NCBI RefSeq assembly: GCF_005405585.1
Contig: NZ_BJEQ01000001.1
Span: forward strand, 434,001 to 498,000
Direction: 5' to 3'
DNA length: 64,000 nucleotides
DNA from: Agarivorans sp. Toyoura001
Lineage (GTDB): Bacteria > Pseudomonadota > Gammaproteobacteria > Enterobacterales > Celerinatantimonadaceae
The position numbers and the translations under genes are program-made. Shown in pieces: positions 7,529 to 16,551 of this stretch. A model generated the notes under the pieces. It did no database searches. It was given only the letters and a program-made list of their open reading frames with translations, and was not told the DNA's origin. Every line of letters starts with the position of its first letter. The stretch's first letter is position 1.

Positions 7529-9028
7529 TTACACCTGAGTTTGATACACAGCAACACGCTGCTCTAACGATGCCAGAGTATTAGCAACTGTGCTGGCCGT
7601 TTCAGCTAACAACTGACTTTGCCCCATCAGCGTTTCATTCTTATCTCTAATCTCATTAATGCTTCGTTCAATTTGATCACATGCGTCAGTTTGCTCTGAA
7701 GTACTGCTAGCAATTTGTGCATTCACATCGCGCATGTCACTCACGCTTCGATTAATTAACGATAAAGTACTGCCACCGGTTTCTATCTTGGCTTTGGATT
7801 CGTCGGAATACACTAAGCCTTTTTGCATTGAATCAACCACTTGTGAAGCATTCGTTTGTAGCGTGTCGATTATTTGATTCACCTCTCCAGTAGACTTTTG
7901 CGTGCGCGCAGCCAGCGCCCGCACCTCATCGGCCACTACGGCAAAGCCCCTGCCTAATTCTCCGGCTCGAGCGGCTTCAATGGCAGCGTTCAAGGCCAAT
8001 AAGTTAGTTTGCTCTGAAATGGCTTTAATCACCTCAATCACCGCATTAATCCCTTGAACGTTATCGTTCAGCTGTCTGGTATATACCTCAGACTCACTCA
8101 GCAGTTTATTCAAGGTTTGAGTGGCCTCCACCGACTCGCCTACTTGCTGCGAACCAGACTTAATCTGTGTCTCTACCGATTCAGCGGCGCCTGCGGCATG
8201 CTCTGCGTTATCAGATACATTTCGTGCAGCTTGAGATAATTCTACCGATGCACTGGCTACCGAATCACTCTGCTCCATTTGCTGCAATACAACGTTTTTA
8301 GTCTCAGCACTTTGTTGATTTAGCCCACTCACCAAACCATTAATATCCACAATCGATTGTTTTAAGTCGCCAAATAAGGCGTTAAATTCACTAATTAAGG
8401 TATTAAAAGCGATAACCGTGGGGTGCTCTTTGTTGTTGTTGATAGTCGCCGTTAAATCTTTGTTGGCAGCCAGCTTACCTACCGCCACAATGATTGAATT
8501 GGACACCTTGGCATCTTTGGCCATATTAATCGCGTAAAACACCAATACCCCGCTTTCAAATACCACAAAGGCCGCATGCTCAATAGCGGTTCCCCAAGAG
8601 CAGCCAGTGGCATATATCATCAGTGGAACATCTGCCACTGTTACGCCACTCAACTGCATATAAGTAAAAACGAGGTGGTGCACGGCAATAATGCCCGCAG
8701 CAGCAATTATCGGTAACCAATCTTTATAAATAAGCACAAATGCAAGGGCGGCAAAAATATGAAAATGCATCTCCAATCGGCCAAGCTGGGCTTGAATCAT
8801 CACCATGGAATACACCATCAACAGCATAGCGTTAATGCATGAAGACACTCGACTGCCGCGCAAATACGCGTAATTAAGTAACGCAATAATCGATATTAGC
8901 ATCGACATCGTTAAGGCAAAACTATGGCTGGCAAAACCAATCGGCACTAATAGTCCCACTACCGGAAGGTGAGCCAATAAGATATACAGCACTTGCTTAT
9001 CTGCTAATTGCGCAGGGTTTGCGTTCAT
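7529..9028 (-). CDS. Methyl-accepting chemotaxis protein with multi-pass membrane sensor
   Basis: 499 residues. Residues 13-168 hold about six hydrophobic segments instead of a periplasmic domain and include histidines in or near the membrane: HFH at 88-90, HH at 117-118 and H151. The C-terminal half is a canonical chemoreceptor signalling domain with the highly conserved tip ([36 protein letters not shown]). It signals to CheA/CheW and should be methylated by CheR. It overlaps the upstream SCO-like gene by four bases (ATGA), so the two are translationally coupled. The histidines could hold haem or metal; this is inference. The class is certain, the stimulus is not. Confidence 0.9.
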   Translation of the reverse strand: MNANPAQLADKQVLYILLAHLPVVGLLVPIGFASHSFALTMSMLISIIALLNYAYLRGSRVSSCINAMLLMVYSMVMIQAQLGRLEMHFHIFAALAFVLIYKDWLPIIAAAGIIAVHHLVFTYMQLSGVTVADVPLMIYATGCSWGTAIEHAAFVVFESGVLVFYAINMAKDAKVSNSIIVAVGKLAANKDLTATINNNKEHPTVIAFNTLISEFNALFGDLKQSIVDINGLVSGLNQQSAETKNVVLQQMEQSDSVASASVELSQAARNVSDNAEHAAGAAESVETQIKSGSQQVGESVEATQTLNKLLSESEVYTRQLNDNVQGINAVIEVIKAISEQTNLLALNAAIEAARAGELGRGFAVVADEVRALAARTQKSTGEVNQIIDTLQTNASQVVDSMQKGLVYSDESKAKIETGGSTLSLINRSVSDMRDVNAQIASSTSEQTDACDQIERSINEIRDKNETLMGQSQLLAETASTVANTLASLEQRVAVYQTQV

Positions 9029-9606
9029 AGTATTTCACCTTGTTGTAATTGTTTGAAATCCTGTATTACTTTGTCTATTTCAAGATTCACTTGGGTATAA
9101 ACTAGGCTTACCTCACCACGAGGATCGAGCAAATACAGATAAGCCGAATGATCGACAATTTGAGCATCGAAGTTGCTTGCAACATACCCAGGAAATTGCT
9201 GAGACACTTCTGTGGCCTGCTGAAAATTAGCCACCTGACGAAACAGCACATTGTCTACAGAATGCTCGGCCACGACATTGGACGCCGAACCTGCTACTAA
9301 GTCTACGTAAAGAAACTGTGCCTGCTTGAGCTGATTTGAATTAGCCAGTGCGGCTAAGTTGAGAAGTTGCCGAGGACAAGCTTGGCTGCAGCCCTGAAAG
9401 CCTAAAAACAAATAAGTGAAGCGCCCTTGATAATCACTTAAAGACTCACCATTGTTCAGTTGAATATTGTAAGCCGCGGCATTACTGCCATGACCATAAA
9501 ACTCACTAGAGTGAATCAGCGGCATAACAAAGGGAAACGCGAAGGCAATCGCTATAGGGCAAGTAAGCAATAAGCCAGCGCGTAATCTAAAGAGAAAGCT
9601 TTTCAT
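9025..9606 (-). CDS. SCO1/SenC-like thioredoxin-fold protein
   Basis: 193 residues with an N-terminal membrane anchor (about residues 11-30) and a periplasmic thioredoxin-like domain. The signature C-x3-C of SCO proteins is present as CSQAC (Cys73, Cys77), and the third copper ligand is likely His153 in [16 protein letters not shown] proteins deliver copper to cytochrome oxidase CuA or act as thiol-disulfide reductases. There is no oxidase gene nearby; instead it is coupled to a chemoreceptor, so a role in copper or redox sensing is possible. The variant GFQGCSQAC replaces the usual FTxCPxxC, making the family match somewhat divergent. Confidence 0.78.
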   Translation of the reverse strand: MKSFLFRLRAGLLLTCPIAIAFAFPFVMPLIHSSEFYGHGSNAAAYNIQLNNGESLSDYQGRFTYLFLGFQGCSQACPRQLLNLAALANSNQLKQAQFLYVDLVAGSASNVVAEHSVDNVLFRQVANFQQATEVSQQFPGYVASNFDAQIVDHSAYLYLLDPRGEVSLVYTQVNLEIDKVIQDFKQLQQGEIL

Positions 9607-9765
9607 GTATTGAGCATAGTTGTCCTATGTTTATTAACCCAGTTATCAACGTCTTGAATACCAAGCCTTTGCGCCTGCTATTCGCGCTAAGCTCAAACCT
9701 TCACCTAGGTAAGTCAGTGAGGAACGATAGCAAACGGCACATTGCTCCCCACTGGCTGGCACTAA

Positions 9766-10587
9766 TTATGACCACATATCTTGCGCTGCTGTTGCGCTTA
9801 CATAGTCTGCGAATGATTTAGCGGGTCGCCCAAGCGCTTGCTCGACCCCGTGACACAAATGGCTATTTCGGCCATCCATTACTTCGCTAAATAACTCATT
9901 CATTAACCACAGCATATCGTCTGGGAATTGCTGTTGTTTTAAAGCCCCCACAAACTGCTCTACGCTGAGTTCAACAAACTCAATGGGGCGCTGTTTGGCA
10001 TTAGCGATCATTGCCACACATTCTCGTAGACTCAGCAGCTCGGGCCCTGTTACCTCAAACAGTTGATTGTGTAATGCCGGTTGGGTTAAACACGCTACCG
10101 CCACTTCAGCAATGTCGTCTACATCAACAAAAGGCTCTAGTACATCTGCGCGTGGTAGCGCCACTTGGCCACTGTTTACCGACTCAATTAAAAAGCCTTC
10201 GCTAAAGTTTTGCGAAAACCAGCTAGCGCGCACTACATTCCAGCTTAAGCCGCTTTTAATTAACTGTCGCTCGGCAGCAACCGCGCCATCTTCCCCGCGC
10301 CCCGAGAGCAAAACAACATGTTGAATGCCGGCTTGTTTTGCATGCTCAATAAACTCAGCAATCGCCGCTTGTGCAGCGGGTACTGCTAAATCGGGTTGGT
10401 AACATACATACGCTGAATCACAGCCCTGCATAGCGGCTTGCCAAGTGCTAGGGTTTAACCAATCAAAAGAGGGAGACGTAGAGCGAGATACCCCACGGGT
10501 AAGGCGCCCAGCCTCTGTTAATAAACTATTTACGCGTCGACCAGTTTTACCGTTTACGCCAACAATCAAAGTTGTGTGTGAAGTCAT
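9766..10587 (-). CDS. NmrA-like NAD(P)-binding oxidoreductase
   Basis: 273 residues. The N-terminal Rossmann motif GVNGKTGRRV (GxxGxxG at about residues 10-16) binds NAD(P), followed by the NmrA-type sequence of an atypical short-chain dehydrogenase (VVLLSGRGEDGAV, NVVRASWFSQNFSEGF, VDVDDIAEVAVACL). Such proteins act as quinone or redox sensors, or reductases, in the cytosol; QOR2-like NAD(P)H:quinone reductases are a close comparison. A TAGGAG ribosome site is well placed. It is divergent from an AraC-type regulator, which likely controls it. Confidence 0.85.
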   Translation of the reverse strand: MTSHTTLIVGVNGKTGRRVNSLLTEAGRLTRGVSRSTSPSFDWLNPSTWQAAMQGCDSAYVCYQPDLAVPAAQAAIAEFIEHAKQAGIQHVVLLSGRGEDGAVAAERQLIKSGLSWNVVRASWFSQNFSEGFLIESVNSGQVALPRADVLEPFVDVDDIAEVAVACLTQPALHNQLFEVTGPELLSLRECVAMIANAKQRPIEFVELSVEQFVGALKQQQFPDDMLWLMNELFSEVMDGRNSHLCHGVEQALGRPAKSFADYVSATAAQDMWS

Positions 10588-10718
10588 TTGGGTGCTCCTA
10601 GTTAAAGATAAGTAAGTAGTGGCTCATCCACGGGCTTAGTATCGCGTGTTAAAACTGGATACTTAATGCTTATACATCTACAATTTTTAACTATTCGTCC
10701 TAAATAGCCGTAATCTCT

Positions 10719-11675
10719 ATGCCATCAGCAACCAGGGTTAACACACCGGTGTTTCCACAAGCCAACGATCCTTTGGGCGAGACTCTGCACCAACTACGCG
10801 TAGATGGCAGCCTTTATTGCCGCTCAACGGTGCGTGGCGACTGGTCACTCGACATGCCTATTCTGCCGGGTAAATTAATGATTCATATCGTAACCAAAGG
10901 CCAATGCTGGTTGAGCATAGAGGGCCTAGCACCTCAGCGACTTAAGCAAGGGACTTTAGTATTGGTGCCCCATGCCAAAGGCCATAGCTTAAGCAGCGAT
11001 CCACAACTTACTCCCACGCCGCTGTTTGATGCTGGCGTGGAACGGATAAGTGAGCGTTACGAAGTACTTAAGATCAACCAAACGGGCGAACTCACCGAGG
11101 TAACCTGTGGGGTTCTAGGCTTTGATTTACTGGCTGCCCAGCGGCTTATTCAGCAGCTACCGCCAGTGCTGGTATTGCAACACACCGAGCTGGGACACCA
11201 AGATTGGTTAAGTAGCAGCTTGGCGCTTATTTCGTCTGAAGCTGAGCAGCTAAGGCCAGGTGGAGAAACCATTATTACTCACCTGGCCGACATACTGGTG
11301 ATTCAGCTCATTCGCCATTGGATTGAGCAATCCCCCCAAGCCAGCGAAGGTTGGTTAGGCGCGCTACGCGACAAACACATAGGCATTGCCTTACGCGCCA
11401 TTCACCACCAGCCAGAACGAAATTGGACAGTAAATTCATTAGCGCAAGAGTGTGGCATGTCACGCTCTGGTTTTTCTGCTCGCTTTACCCAGCTTATTGG
11501 CAACAGCGTTAAAAACTACCTGACTGAATGGCGAATGAACTTAGCTCACCAACGCTTAAAGCAGCAACGCATCCCTTTAATGGTGTTAGCTGAAGAGCTG
11601 GGCTACAACTCTGAAGCCGCCTTTTCGCGCGCCTTTAAACGAGTGATGGGAATATCCCCCGGCAAAATTGTTTAG
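10719..11675 (+). CDS. AraC-family regulator with cupin-type N-terminal domain
   Basis: 318 residues. The first half is a cupin sensor domain (GDWSLDMPILPGKLMIHIVTKGQCWL), typical of the AraC subgroup controlling NmrA/SDR genes. The C-terminal 100 residues carry two helix-turn-helix motifs (WTVNSLAQECGMSRSGFSARF and PLMVLAEELGYNSEAAFSRAF) and the ending MGISPGKI, diagnostic of AraC/XylS proteins. Its divergence from the NmrA-like gene across 131 bases suggests that it activates that gene in response to an electrophile or other small molecule. Inducer unknown. Confidence 0.9.
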   Translation: MPSATRVNTPVFPQANDPLGETLHQLRVDGSLYCRSTVRGDWSLDMPILPGKLMIHIVTKGQCWLSIEGLAPQRLKQGTLVLVPHAKGHSLSSDPQLTPTPLFDAGVERISERYEVLKINQTGELTEVTCGVLGFDLLAAQRLIQQLPPVLVLQHTELGHQDWLSSSLALISSEAEQLRPGGETIITHLADILVIQLIRHWIEQSPQASEGWLGALRDKHIGIALRAIHHQPERNWTVNSLAQECGMSRSGFSARFTQLIGNSVKNYLTEWRMNLAHQRLKQQRIPLMVLAEELGYNSEAAFSRAFKRVMGISPGKIV

Positions 11676-11829
11676 CCTAAGCAGGCTTTGGTTTCGCAAA
11701 AAGCGCTTAGCGAATACAGCCCGCTAATTTGCGGAAACTCGTCACATTATTAACAGAGTTTGCGCTGGTTTACGTATCTTTACACAGCAACTGTTATGTT
11801 AAAAAAAAGGATTTTTAAGGTACATTTCA

Positions 11830-13074
11830 GTGAAGAACAAGCACATTGCGTTACAACTAAGCATGGTTTTACTACTCGGCGCATGCGGTGGAGGAGGTGA
11901 ATCCAGCAGCAACAACGATGACTCAGAGACTATTCCACCAGGTATCGAAACAGAAACTGAACTCAACTTACCCAGTGAACACTTTAATTACGCCAACATT
12001 GCGCTGCCAACGCACTACACCGAAAACAACTTCCCCGCGCAATCTCAGTTTCAACATGCCGCTATTGAATTCGACAATACCCCAGTAGACAACCCAATAA
12101 CCGATGCCGGTGCAACCCTAGGCCGAGTATTGTTTTACGACAAAAAACTGAGTGCCAATGGCACTACGGCCTGCGCTTCTTGCCACTTAGCCGAGCACGG
12201 CTTTTCCGATCCCAAGGTACTCAGCCAAGGCTTTAACGGTGAGCTAACCCGTCGTCATTCGATGAGCATAGTCAATGCGCGCTTTTACTTTAGCGGCAGC
12301 TTCTTTTGGGACGAACGTGCCGCCACCTTAGAAGAGCAAGTACTTATGCCTTTTCAAGACCCGGTAGAAATGGGGCTTATTTTAGCCGAGTTAGAAGAAA
12401 TAGTGGCTAATCAAGCCTATTACCCTGCGCTATTTAACGATGCCTTTGGCGACCAAAGCATTTCAAGTGACCGCATATCAAAAGCCTTGGCACAGTTTAT
12501 AAGAAGCATGGTAAGCACCACCGCCAAATACGATATCGCTAGAGCCGAAGTACAATCTCCACGCTTGGATTTTCCCGGCTTTAGCGCTCAAGAAAACCTT
12601 GGCAAAGATCTTTTCCTTCTACCAAGAGAGCTTGAAAATGGTGACAGTGCTAACTGCGCCGGATGCCATGTAAGCGAAGCCTTTGTTGGCCCGATACCAA
12701 ATGGCCCAGTAGGTACGACTACATCAACCGTTAACGGGATAGATGCAGAATCTAGTGACGATTTAGGTATTGCAGAAACCACCGGCACAGCTAACGATAA
12801 CGGTAAATTTAAAGCGCCGTCACTGCGTAACATTGCCATTCGCCCGCCCTATATGCACGACGGCCGTTTTACCAACTTAGATGAAGTAATAGAGCACTAC
12901 AGCAGCGGTATTCAGCTTCATCCCAATTTAAGAGCGCCATTATTAGGCTCAGATGGCCAAGCGGTAAAATTCAACTTTAGCGAAGATGAAAAACAAGCAC
13001 TGATCGCGTTTTTAAACACCCTAAGCGACCACGATATGCTGGCCGATGAGAAATACAGCGATCCATTTAACTAG
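11830..13074 (+). CDS. Di-heme cytochrome c peroxidase family lipoprotein
   Basis: 414 residues beginning with GTG behind an AAGG site. A lipobox (LLGAC, Cys19) followed by a glycine/serine/acid-rich linker shows a lipid-anchored envelope protein. Two haem-c attachment sites are present, CASCH at 115-119 and CAGCH at 276-280, together with family landmarks FFWDERAATLEEQ (158-170) and LRNIAIRPPYMHDGRF near residue 340. This is the CcpA/MauG superfamily: peroxide reduction or protein oxidation in the periplasm with electrons from cytochrome c. No partner gene lies next to it, so the choice between true peroxidase and MauG-like oxidase remains open. Confidence 0.88.
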   Translation: MKNKHIALQLSMVLLLGACGGGGESSSNNDDSETIPPGIETETELNLPSEHFNYANIALPTHYTENNFPAQSQFQHAAIEFDNTPVDNPITDAGATLGRVLFYDKKLSANGTTACASCHLAEHGFSDPKVLSQGFNGELTRRHSMSIVNARFYFSGSFFWDERAATLEEQVLMPFQDPVEMGLILAELEEIVANQAYYPALFNDAFGDQSISSDRISKALAQFIRSMVSTTAKYDIARAEVQSPRLDFPGFSAQENLGKDLFLLPRELENGDSANCAGCHVSEAFVGPIPNGPVGTTTSTVNGIDAESSDDLGIAETTGTANDNGKFKAPSLRNIAIRPPYMHDGRFTNLDEVIEHYSSGIQLHPNLRAPLLGSDGQAVKFNFSEDEKQALIAFLNTLSDHDMLADEKYSDPFN

Positions 13075-13223
13075 GAACAAATAGTTTACACAGGACGTAT
13101 AGTAGATATAAGCAATGCGGTATTTCAATTACCTATCTCTAATGTATACTTCGCGCCCTATTTAATTGACTAACACATTGATATGAGAGCAAAGATATCG
13201 ATGTGTATTTTGGAGATTTACCT

Positions 13224-13781
13224 TTGAAAAAATTCATCCCTGCTTTAGCTTTAGCTGCTTTTGTCTCTGCCCCTGCAATGGCTAGCGCACCTGTTATGTT
13301 CTCAACAATGAATGGCTACAATGCACCTGATGCTGACGCTGTTGGCGGCGTACGTTTATCGGTTCTTCACGGCCAGGTAGACGAAGTAAAAGGTGTGGAT
13401 TTTTCTGTACTAGGTATGTCTGAAACCAAACGCACCACCGGTGTTAACTTTGGTTTATTCTTTGGTGGCGCTAAAGTGACCGAAGAAATGAAAGGTGCTT
13501 CTTTAGGTTTGTTTAACTGGAACACTGGCTCAACTACCGGTGTTAACTTAGCGGCAGTGAACGTAACTAACGATGTGAATGGCTTAAACTGGAGTGCGGT
13601 TAACTACTCTGAAGGCTACACCAAAGCAGATATAGGTGTTGCCAGTATTTCTGAAAAATCTAACTTCCAGTTAGGCATATTCAACAAAACAAATACTATT
13701 GACGGCGTTCAAATTGGTTTAATCAACTGTGCAGACAATGGTTTCTTCAAGTGTTTCCCAATTATTAACTTTGCTAAATAA
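13224..13781 (+). CDS. Exported repeat-rich protein of VC2662-like type
   Basis: 185 residues if translation begins at TTG 13224, which is preceded by GGAG at ideal spacing and opens directly into a signal peptide (LKKFIPALALAAFVSAPAMASA). A GTG 21 bases upstream gives a poorer N-terminus. The mature protein is built of short glycine/asparagine-punctuated beta repeats (VKGVDFSVLG, TTGVNFGLFFGG, MKGASLGLFN, TTGVNLAAVN, VNGLNWSAVN), as in surface-repeat proteins of vibrios and leptospires. It is probably periplasmic or outer-membrane associated. From memory it resembles a Vibrio family annotated VC2662; function is unknown. Confidence 0.75.
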   Translation: MKKFIPALALAAFVSAPAMASAPVMFSTMNGYNAPDADAVGGVRLSVLHGQVDEVKGVDFSVLGMSETKRTTGVNFGLFFGGAKVTEEMKGASLGLFNWNTGSTTGVNLAAVNVTNDVNGLNWSAVNYSEGYTKADIGVASISEKSNFQLGIFNKTNTIDGVQIGLINCADNGFFKCFPIINFAK

Positions 13782-13804
13782 ATAGCACTGAGTTAATCGC
13801 TAAT

Positions 13805-13838
13805 AAGGGAAAGGCCAAGCATAGTTTTTCCCTTTTTT
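13805..13838 (+). terminator. Rho-independent terminator after the repeat-rich exported protein gene
   Basis: Stem AAGGGAAA with TTTCCCTT around a 14-base loop, followed by a run of T bases, located 24 bases after the stop codon. Confidence 0.6.
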
Positions 13839-14001
13839 ATTGCCCTATAACCTTACCACCTTCCTCTAACTTGCGGTTTCATGGCCACATCACAGCCCTC
13901 TAAAGCTTCTGCCATTTATTTAAGCGCCCTCATTAAAGAACAGCCTATACCCATTACTTTAAAGGCCTGCATTAACCCCAAAGGCTAACAGTAAACATAA
14001 A

Positions 14002-14024
14002 AAAAGAGCCCCTAAGGCTCTTTT
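14002..14024 (-). terminator. Rho-independent terminator for the MhpD-like gene
   Basis: Nine-base stem AAAAGAGCC / GGCTCTTTT with a five-base loop, and an A-run on the plus strand that gives a U-tract in minus-strand transcripts. It lies 38 bases past the end of the convergent hydratase gene and could act in both directions. Confidence 0.75.
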
Positions 14025-14061
14025 CTAGATGAAAGCTTGTTTACCAAAGCATTCGGTAAGC

Positions 14062-14835
14062 CTAGCTAGCTTGGGCTTTTACCAGCTTAACTTGATAAGC
14101 GCCTAAATCTTGGTACTCAATCAAGGTATCAACATCAAACTCCAACTCTACAATGCCAGCGTAAGAGCCAGTAATAAGCGCTTCTCCTGCCTTAAAGCTT
14201 ACGCCTCGCTTGCTCATAAAGTTAATTAGCCAGTAAATAGGGCTGACAGGGTGTTGATTTGGGTGTTTGCCCTCAAAGCTTTGTTTGTTGTCGTTTTGAC
14301 TAAGGCTTAGTTGAATGCTGCTGGCGGCAAACGCCTTGGCTTTATCTAGTTTAGGCCCCAAGTACAAACCTCGGTTAACTAAGCCATCGGCTAGCACTTC
14401 TAAAAAAGCAGCCTCTTCACTGTCGGCAAAGCGACGCTGAATAAGTTCTAAAGCCATGTGGCAATCGCCAATCGCGTCGTTAATCTGCGCTTCGCTGTAA
14501 TCATCAGCTTGAGCCGGTAAGTCTTTAGCGAGAACAAAAGCGATTTCTGGTTCAATTTTGGCAATGCCAGTATCGGCCATTAGCTCACACTGAGCACCGC
14601 TTTGCACATCGGCAGTGAAAATAGGCGCCACAATCACTTTGTCTTCTGCTGGCGGCAATAAACACTTCCAACCACCAATCTTATCGTGGCGTAATTCTGC
14701 CATTGCCGCTTGTATCTCTAGCGCGTCATCAATGGTGTGAGGGCGAAGTTCAGGCGCTAAACGCGCAACTTTTTGATCGGTATTGCGATTGCTAAGTAAT
14801 ACCTTAGCGGCTTGCAGGCTAGTGTCTTTGTTCAT
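14062..14835 (-). CDS. 2-keto-4-pentenoate hydratase/fumarylacetoacetate hydrolase family protein (MhpD-like)
   Basis: 257 residues, the length of MhpD/HpcG hydratases. Landmarks are the conserved KIGGWKCLLPP segment near residue 52, IEPEIAFVLAKDLP (about 95-108) with metal-binding glutamates, and the C-terminal ALITGSYAGI. The family adds water to 2-hydroxy-dienoates formed in meta-cleavage of aromatics, or decarboxylates related acids. No other aromatic catabolism genes are adjacent, so its substrate is uncertain and it may act on another 2-oxo acid. It ends before a strong terminator and appears monocistronic. Confidence 0.8.
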   Translation of the reverse strand: MNKDTSLQAAKVLLSNRNTDQKVARLAPELRPHTIDDALEIQAAMAELRHDKIGGWKCLLPPAEDKVIVAPIFTADVQSGAQCELMADTGIAKIEPEIAFVLAKDLPAQADDYSEAQINDAIGDCHMALELIQRRFADSEEAAFLEVLADGLVNRGLYLGPKLDKAKAFAASSIQLSLSQNDNKQSFEGKHPNQHPVSPIYWLINFMSKRGVSFKAGEALITGSYAGIVELEFDVDTLIEYQDLGAYQVKLVKAQAS

Positions 14836-15050
14836 TACAGGATCTTATTGATGGAAACGAGTAAAAACATGATACAAGGGTATTTGTATGATAAAAAGGA
14901 TATTGATCTCAGGACAGTAAATAAAATCACTCTTTAGATTAACCTCCCATTCGTATCAATAAATTTGACAATAAAGTAGCTAATACCTTTTATCTTAAGT
15001 TTTAGAATTGTAGCATCGAAGGATATTGCCTCCTTAACCGAGCAACCTAA

Positions 15051-16502
15051 ATGTCAGAGCTGTCAATAACAAATGCCAAATTTTCTAAATGGCAAAGCAC
15101 TCATAATTTCAGCAATTGCAAACTGAAAAGACATGAATATGGGGAGTTTTTAGCTAATTACATCACTGGTGAGAAACATGGTTTTGTATTAAATCTAAAT
15201 GGTGCATGGGGGACCGGTAAAACTGAGTTTCTGAAACGATTTTACACGTTATTGCTACAAAGGAAGCATCCCGTTATCTACATAGATGCATGGGAAAGTG
15301 ATTTTTCAAAAGACCCTTTAACAGTTGTTGCCAGCGAGTTACTGACACAATTGGAAAGCTTCAATAGCGGTATAGGCTCAGAAGAAAAAACTAAGCAAGT
15401 AAAACAATTTCTTAGTAAAGCTTTAAAAGGCTCACTTATAGGGCTTGCCGGTATAGCCAGCGCAAAGCTCTTAAACGATTCAAATATTGGAATGGAAACC
15501 GTCAAACAATTATTTGAAGACGATTCCGATAATTTCAGATCTCAGCTAACTAAAGATTATGCTGAGCAAATAGAAGCTATTAAAGAAATTCGTACAGGAT
15601 TAGGACAACTGGCTGAAATTCTTCAGCAAAACTACTCTGCCACTCTTCCTGTTGTAGTGTTAGTAGATGAGCTAGATCGCTGTAGGCCTACTTATGCGAT
15701 CGAAATGTTAGAAGTAATCAAACACTTCTTCTCTACAAAGAATTTTGTATTTGTGGTTGCCACCGATACCAAGCAATTGTGTCACTCAATCAAGGCCGTT
15801 TACGGTAATGAATTCGAATCACAGCAATATTTAAAACGCTTTTTTGATAGAAAAGCGAGCTTGCCTGAACCAGATTTAGAACATTATTTGAGTAGTACAG
15901 ATTTTAAGTATCCCAATATAGATTTATTCCCATATTTTTCTTCTCAGCCAGAGTCACCTACACAAAATGCTGTCACAGTTTTAGCTAGAGCTTATGATTT
16001 ACAAATTCGAGATATTGACCAGCTAATCAATAAAATAGATGCATGTTTAAGAACTGTAGACGTGACAAAACGACAGTCGAATAAAACTCAACACATTAAT
16101 ATAGTAGCCTTAGTTATAGGCTTAATTGAACAGGATAAAGGGATAGATGCATATAGCACTAGGACTAATTATTATAATTCCAAATTTGTTCCGGAAAATC
16201 ATAGTTTTAATGTAGTCCCAGAGCTTTCTATCTCGGAGTATATAACAAGAGCGATGAGCTGCGTTATATTGTCAAAAGAAACAAAAGAAAGCGGTTACGG
16301 GCAAACTTATGAGTATGAATATCTACCCGATGGTGGAGTTTTAGGGCTCAACCACTCACCGCGCCAGCATCAAGCAAAACACAATTGGCTTATGTCATTA
16401 TCAAAAAATACCTCGTTATATAATAACAAATCATCCCAGAGCAAGTACTGGCTCTGGGATGACCTAAAAGCACTTATCGAATTAGCAGGCAACATCGAAT
16501 AG
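15051..16502 (+). CDS. KAP-family P-loop NTPase, lone accessory gene
   Basis: 483 residues. Walker A is GAWGTGKT at residues 51-58, followed by the KAP landmark DAWESDF (79-85). Walker B is VVVLVDELDRC (201-211), then VVATDTKQL (235-243) and YLKRFFDRKASLPEP (260-274). A hydrophobic stretch at 127-141 (GSLIGLAGIASAKLL) sits where KAP proteins carry membrane insertions, but it is short. KAP NTPases include the phage-exclusion protein PifA and are frequent on mobile DNA. The gene is visibly more AT-rich than its neighbours and stands alone between two core genes on the opposite strand, which suggests acquisition. A role in phage defence is a hypothesis only. Confidence 0.85.
   Translation: MSELSITNAKFSKWQSTHNFSNCKLKRHEYGEFLANYITGEKHGFVLNLNGAWGTGKTEFLKRFYTLLLQRKHPVIYIDAWESDFSKDPLTVVASELLTQLESFNSGIGSEEKTKQVKQFLSKALKGSLIGLAGIASAKLLNDSNIGMETVKQLFEDDSDNFRSQLTKDYAEQIEAIKEIRTGLGQLAEILQQNYSATLPVVVLVDELDRCRPTYAIEMLEVIKHFFSTKNFVFVVATDTKQLCHSIKAVYGNEFESQQYLKRFFDRKASLPEPDLEHYLSSTDFKYPNIDLFPYFSSQPESPTQNAVTVLARAYDLQIRDIDQLINKIDACLRTVDVTKRQSNKTQHINIVALVIGLIEQDKGIDAYSTRTNYYNSKFVPENHSFNVVPELSISEYITRAMSCVILSKETKESGYGQTYEYEYLPDGGVLGLNHSPRQHQAKHNWLMSLSKNTSLYNNKSSQSKYWLWDDLKALIELAGNIE
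16431..16462. repeat. Perfect 12-bp inverted repeat inside the 3' end of the KAP gene
   Basis: Arms TCATCCCAGAGC and GCTCTGGGATGA are exact complements around an eight-base loop, 41 bases before the stop codon. It would form a stable hairpin in the mRNA. There is no T-run after it, so it is not a normal terminator. Confidence 0.6.
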
Positions 16503-16551
16503 TAATCATATGGCGAACAACTAGAGACTATTCGCCACCTAAAAACATTTA

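Noticed and set aside
9627-9821. A 64-codon plus-strand frame between the SCO-like and NmrA-like genes.
   Set aside because: It overlaps the end of the NmrA-like gene and has no ribosome site or family resemblance.
13881-13988. A 35-codon frame between the repeat-rich exported protein gene and its neighbour terminator.
   Set aside because: No ribosome site, no recognisable motif, and it lies between two terminators; probably non-coding.
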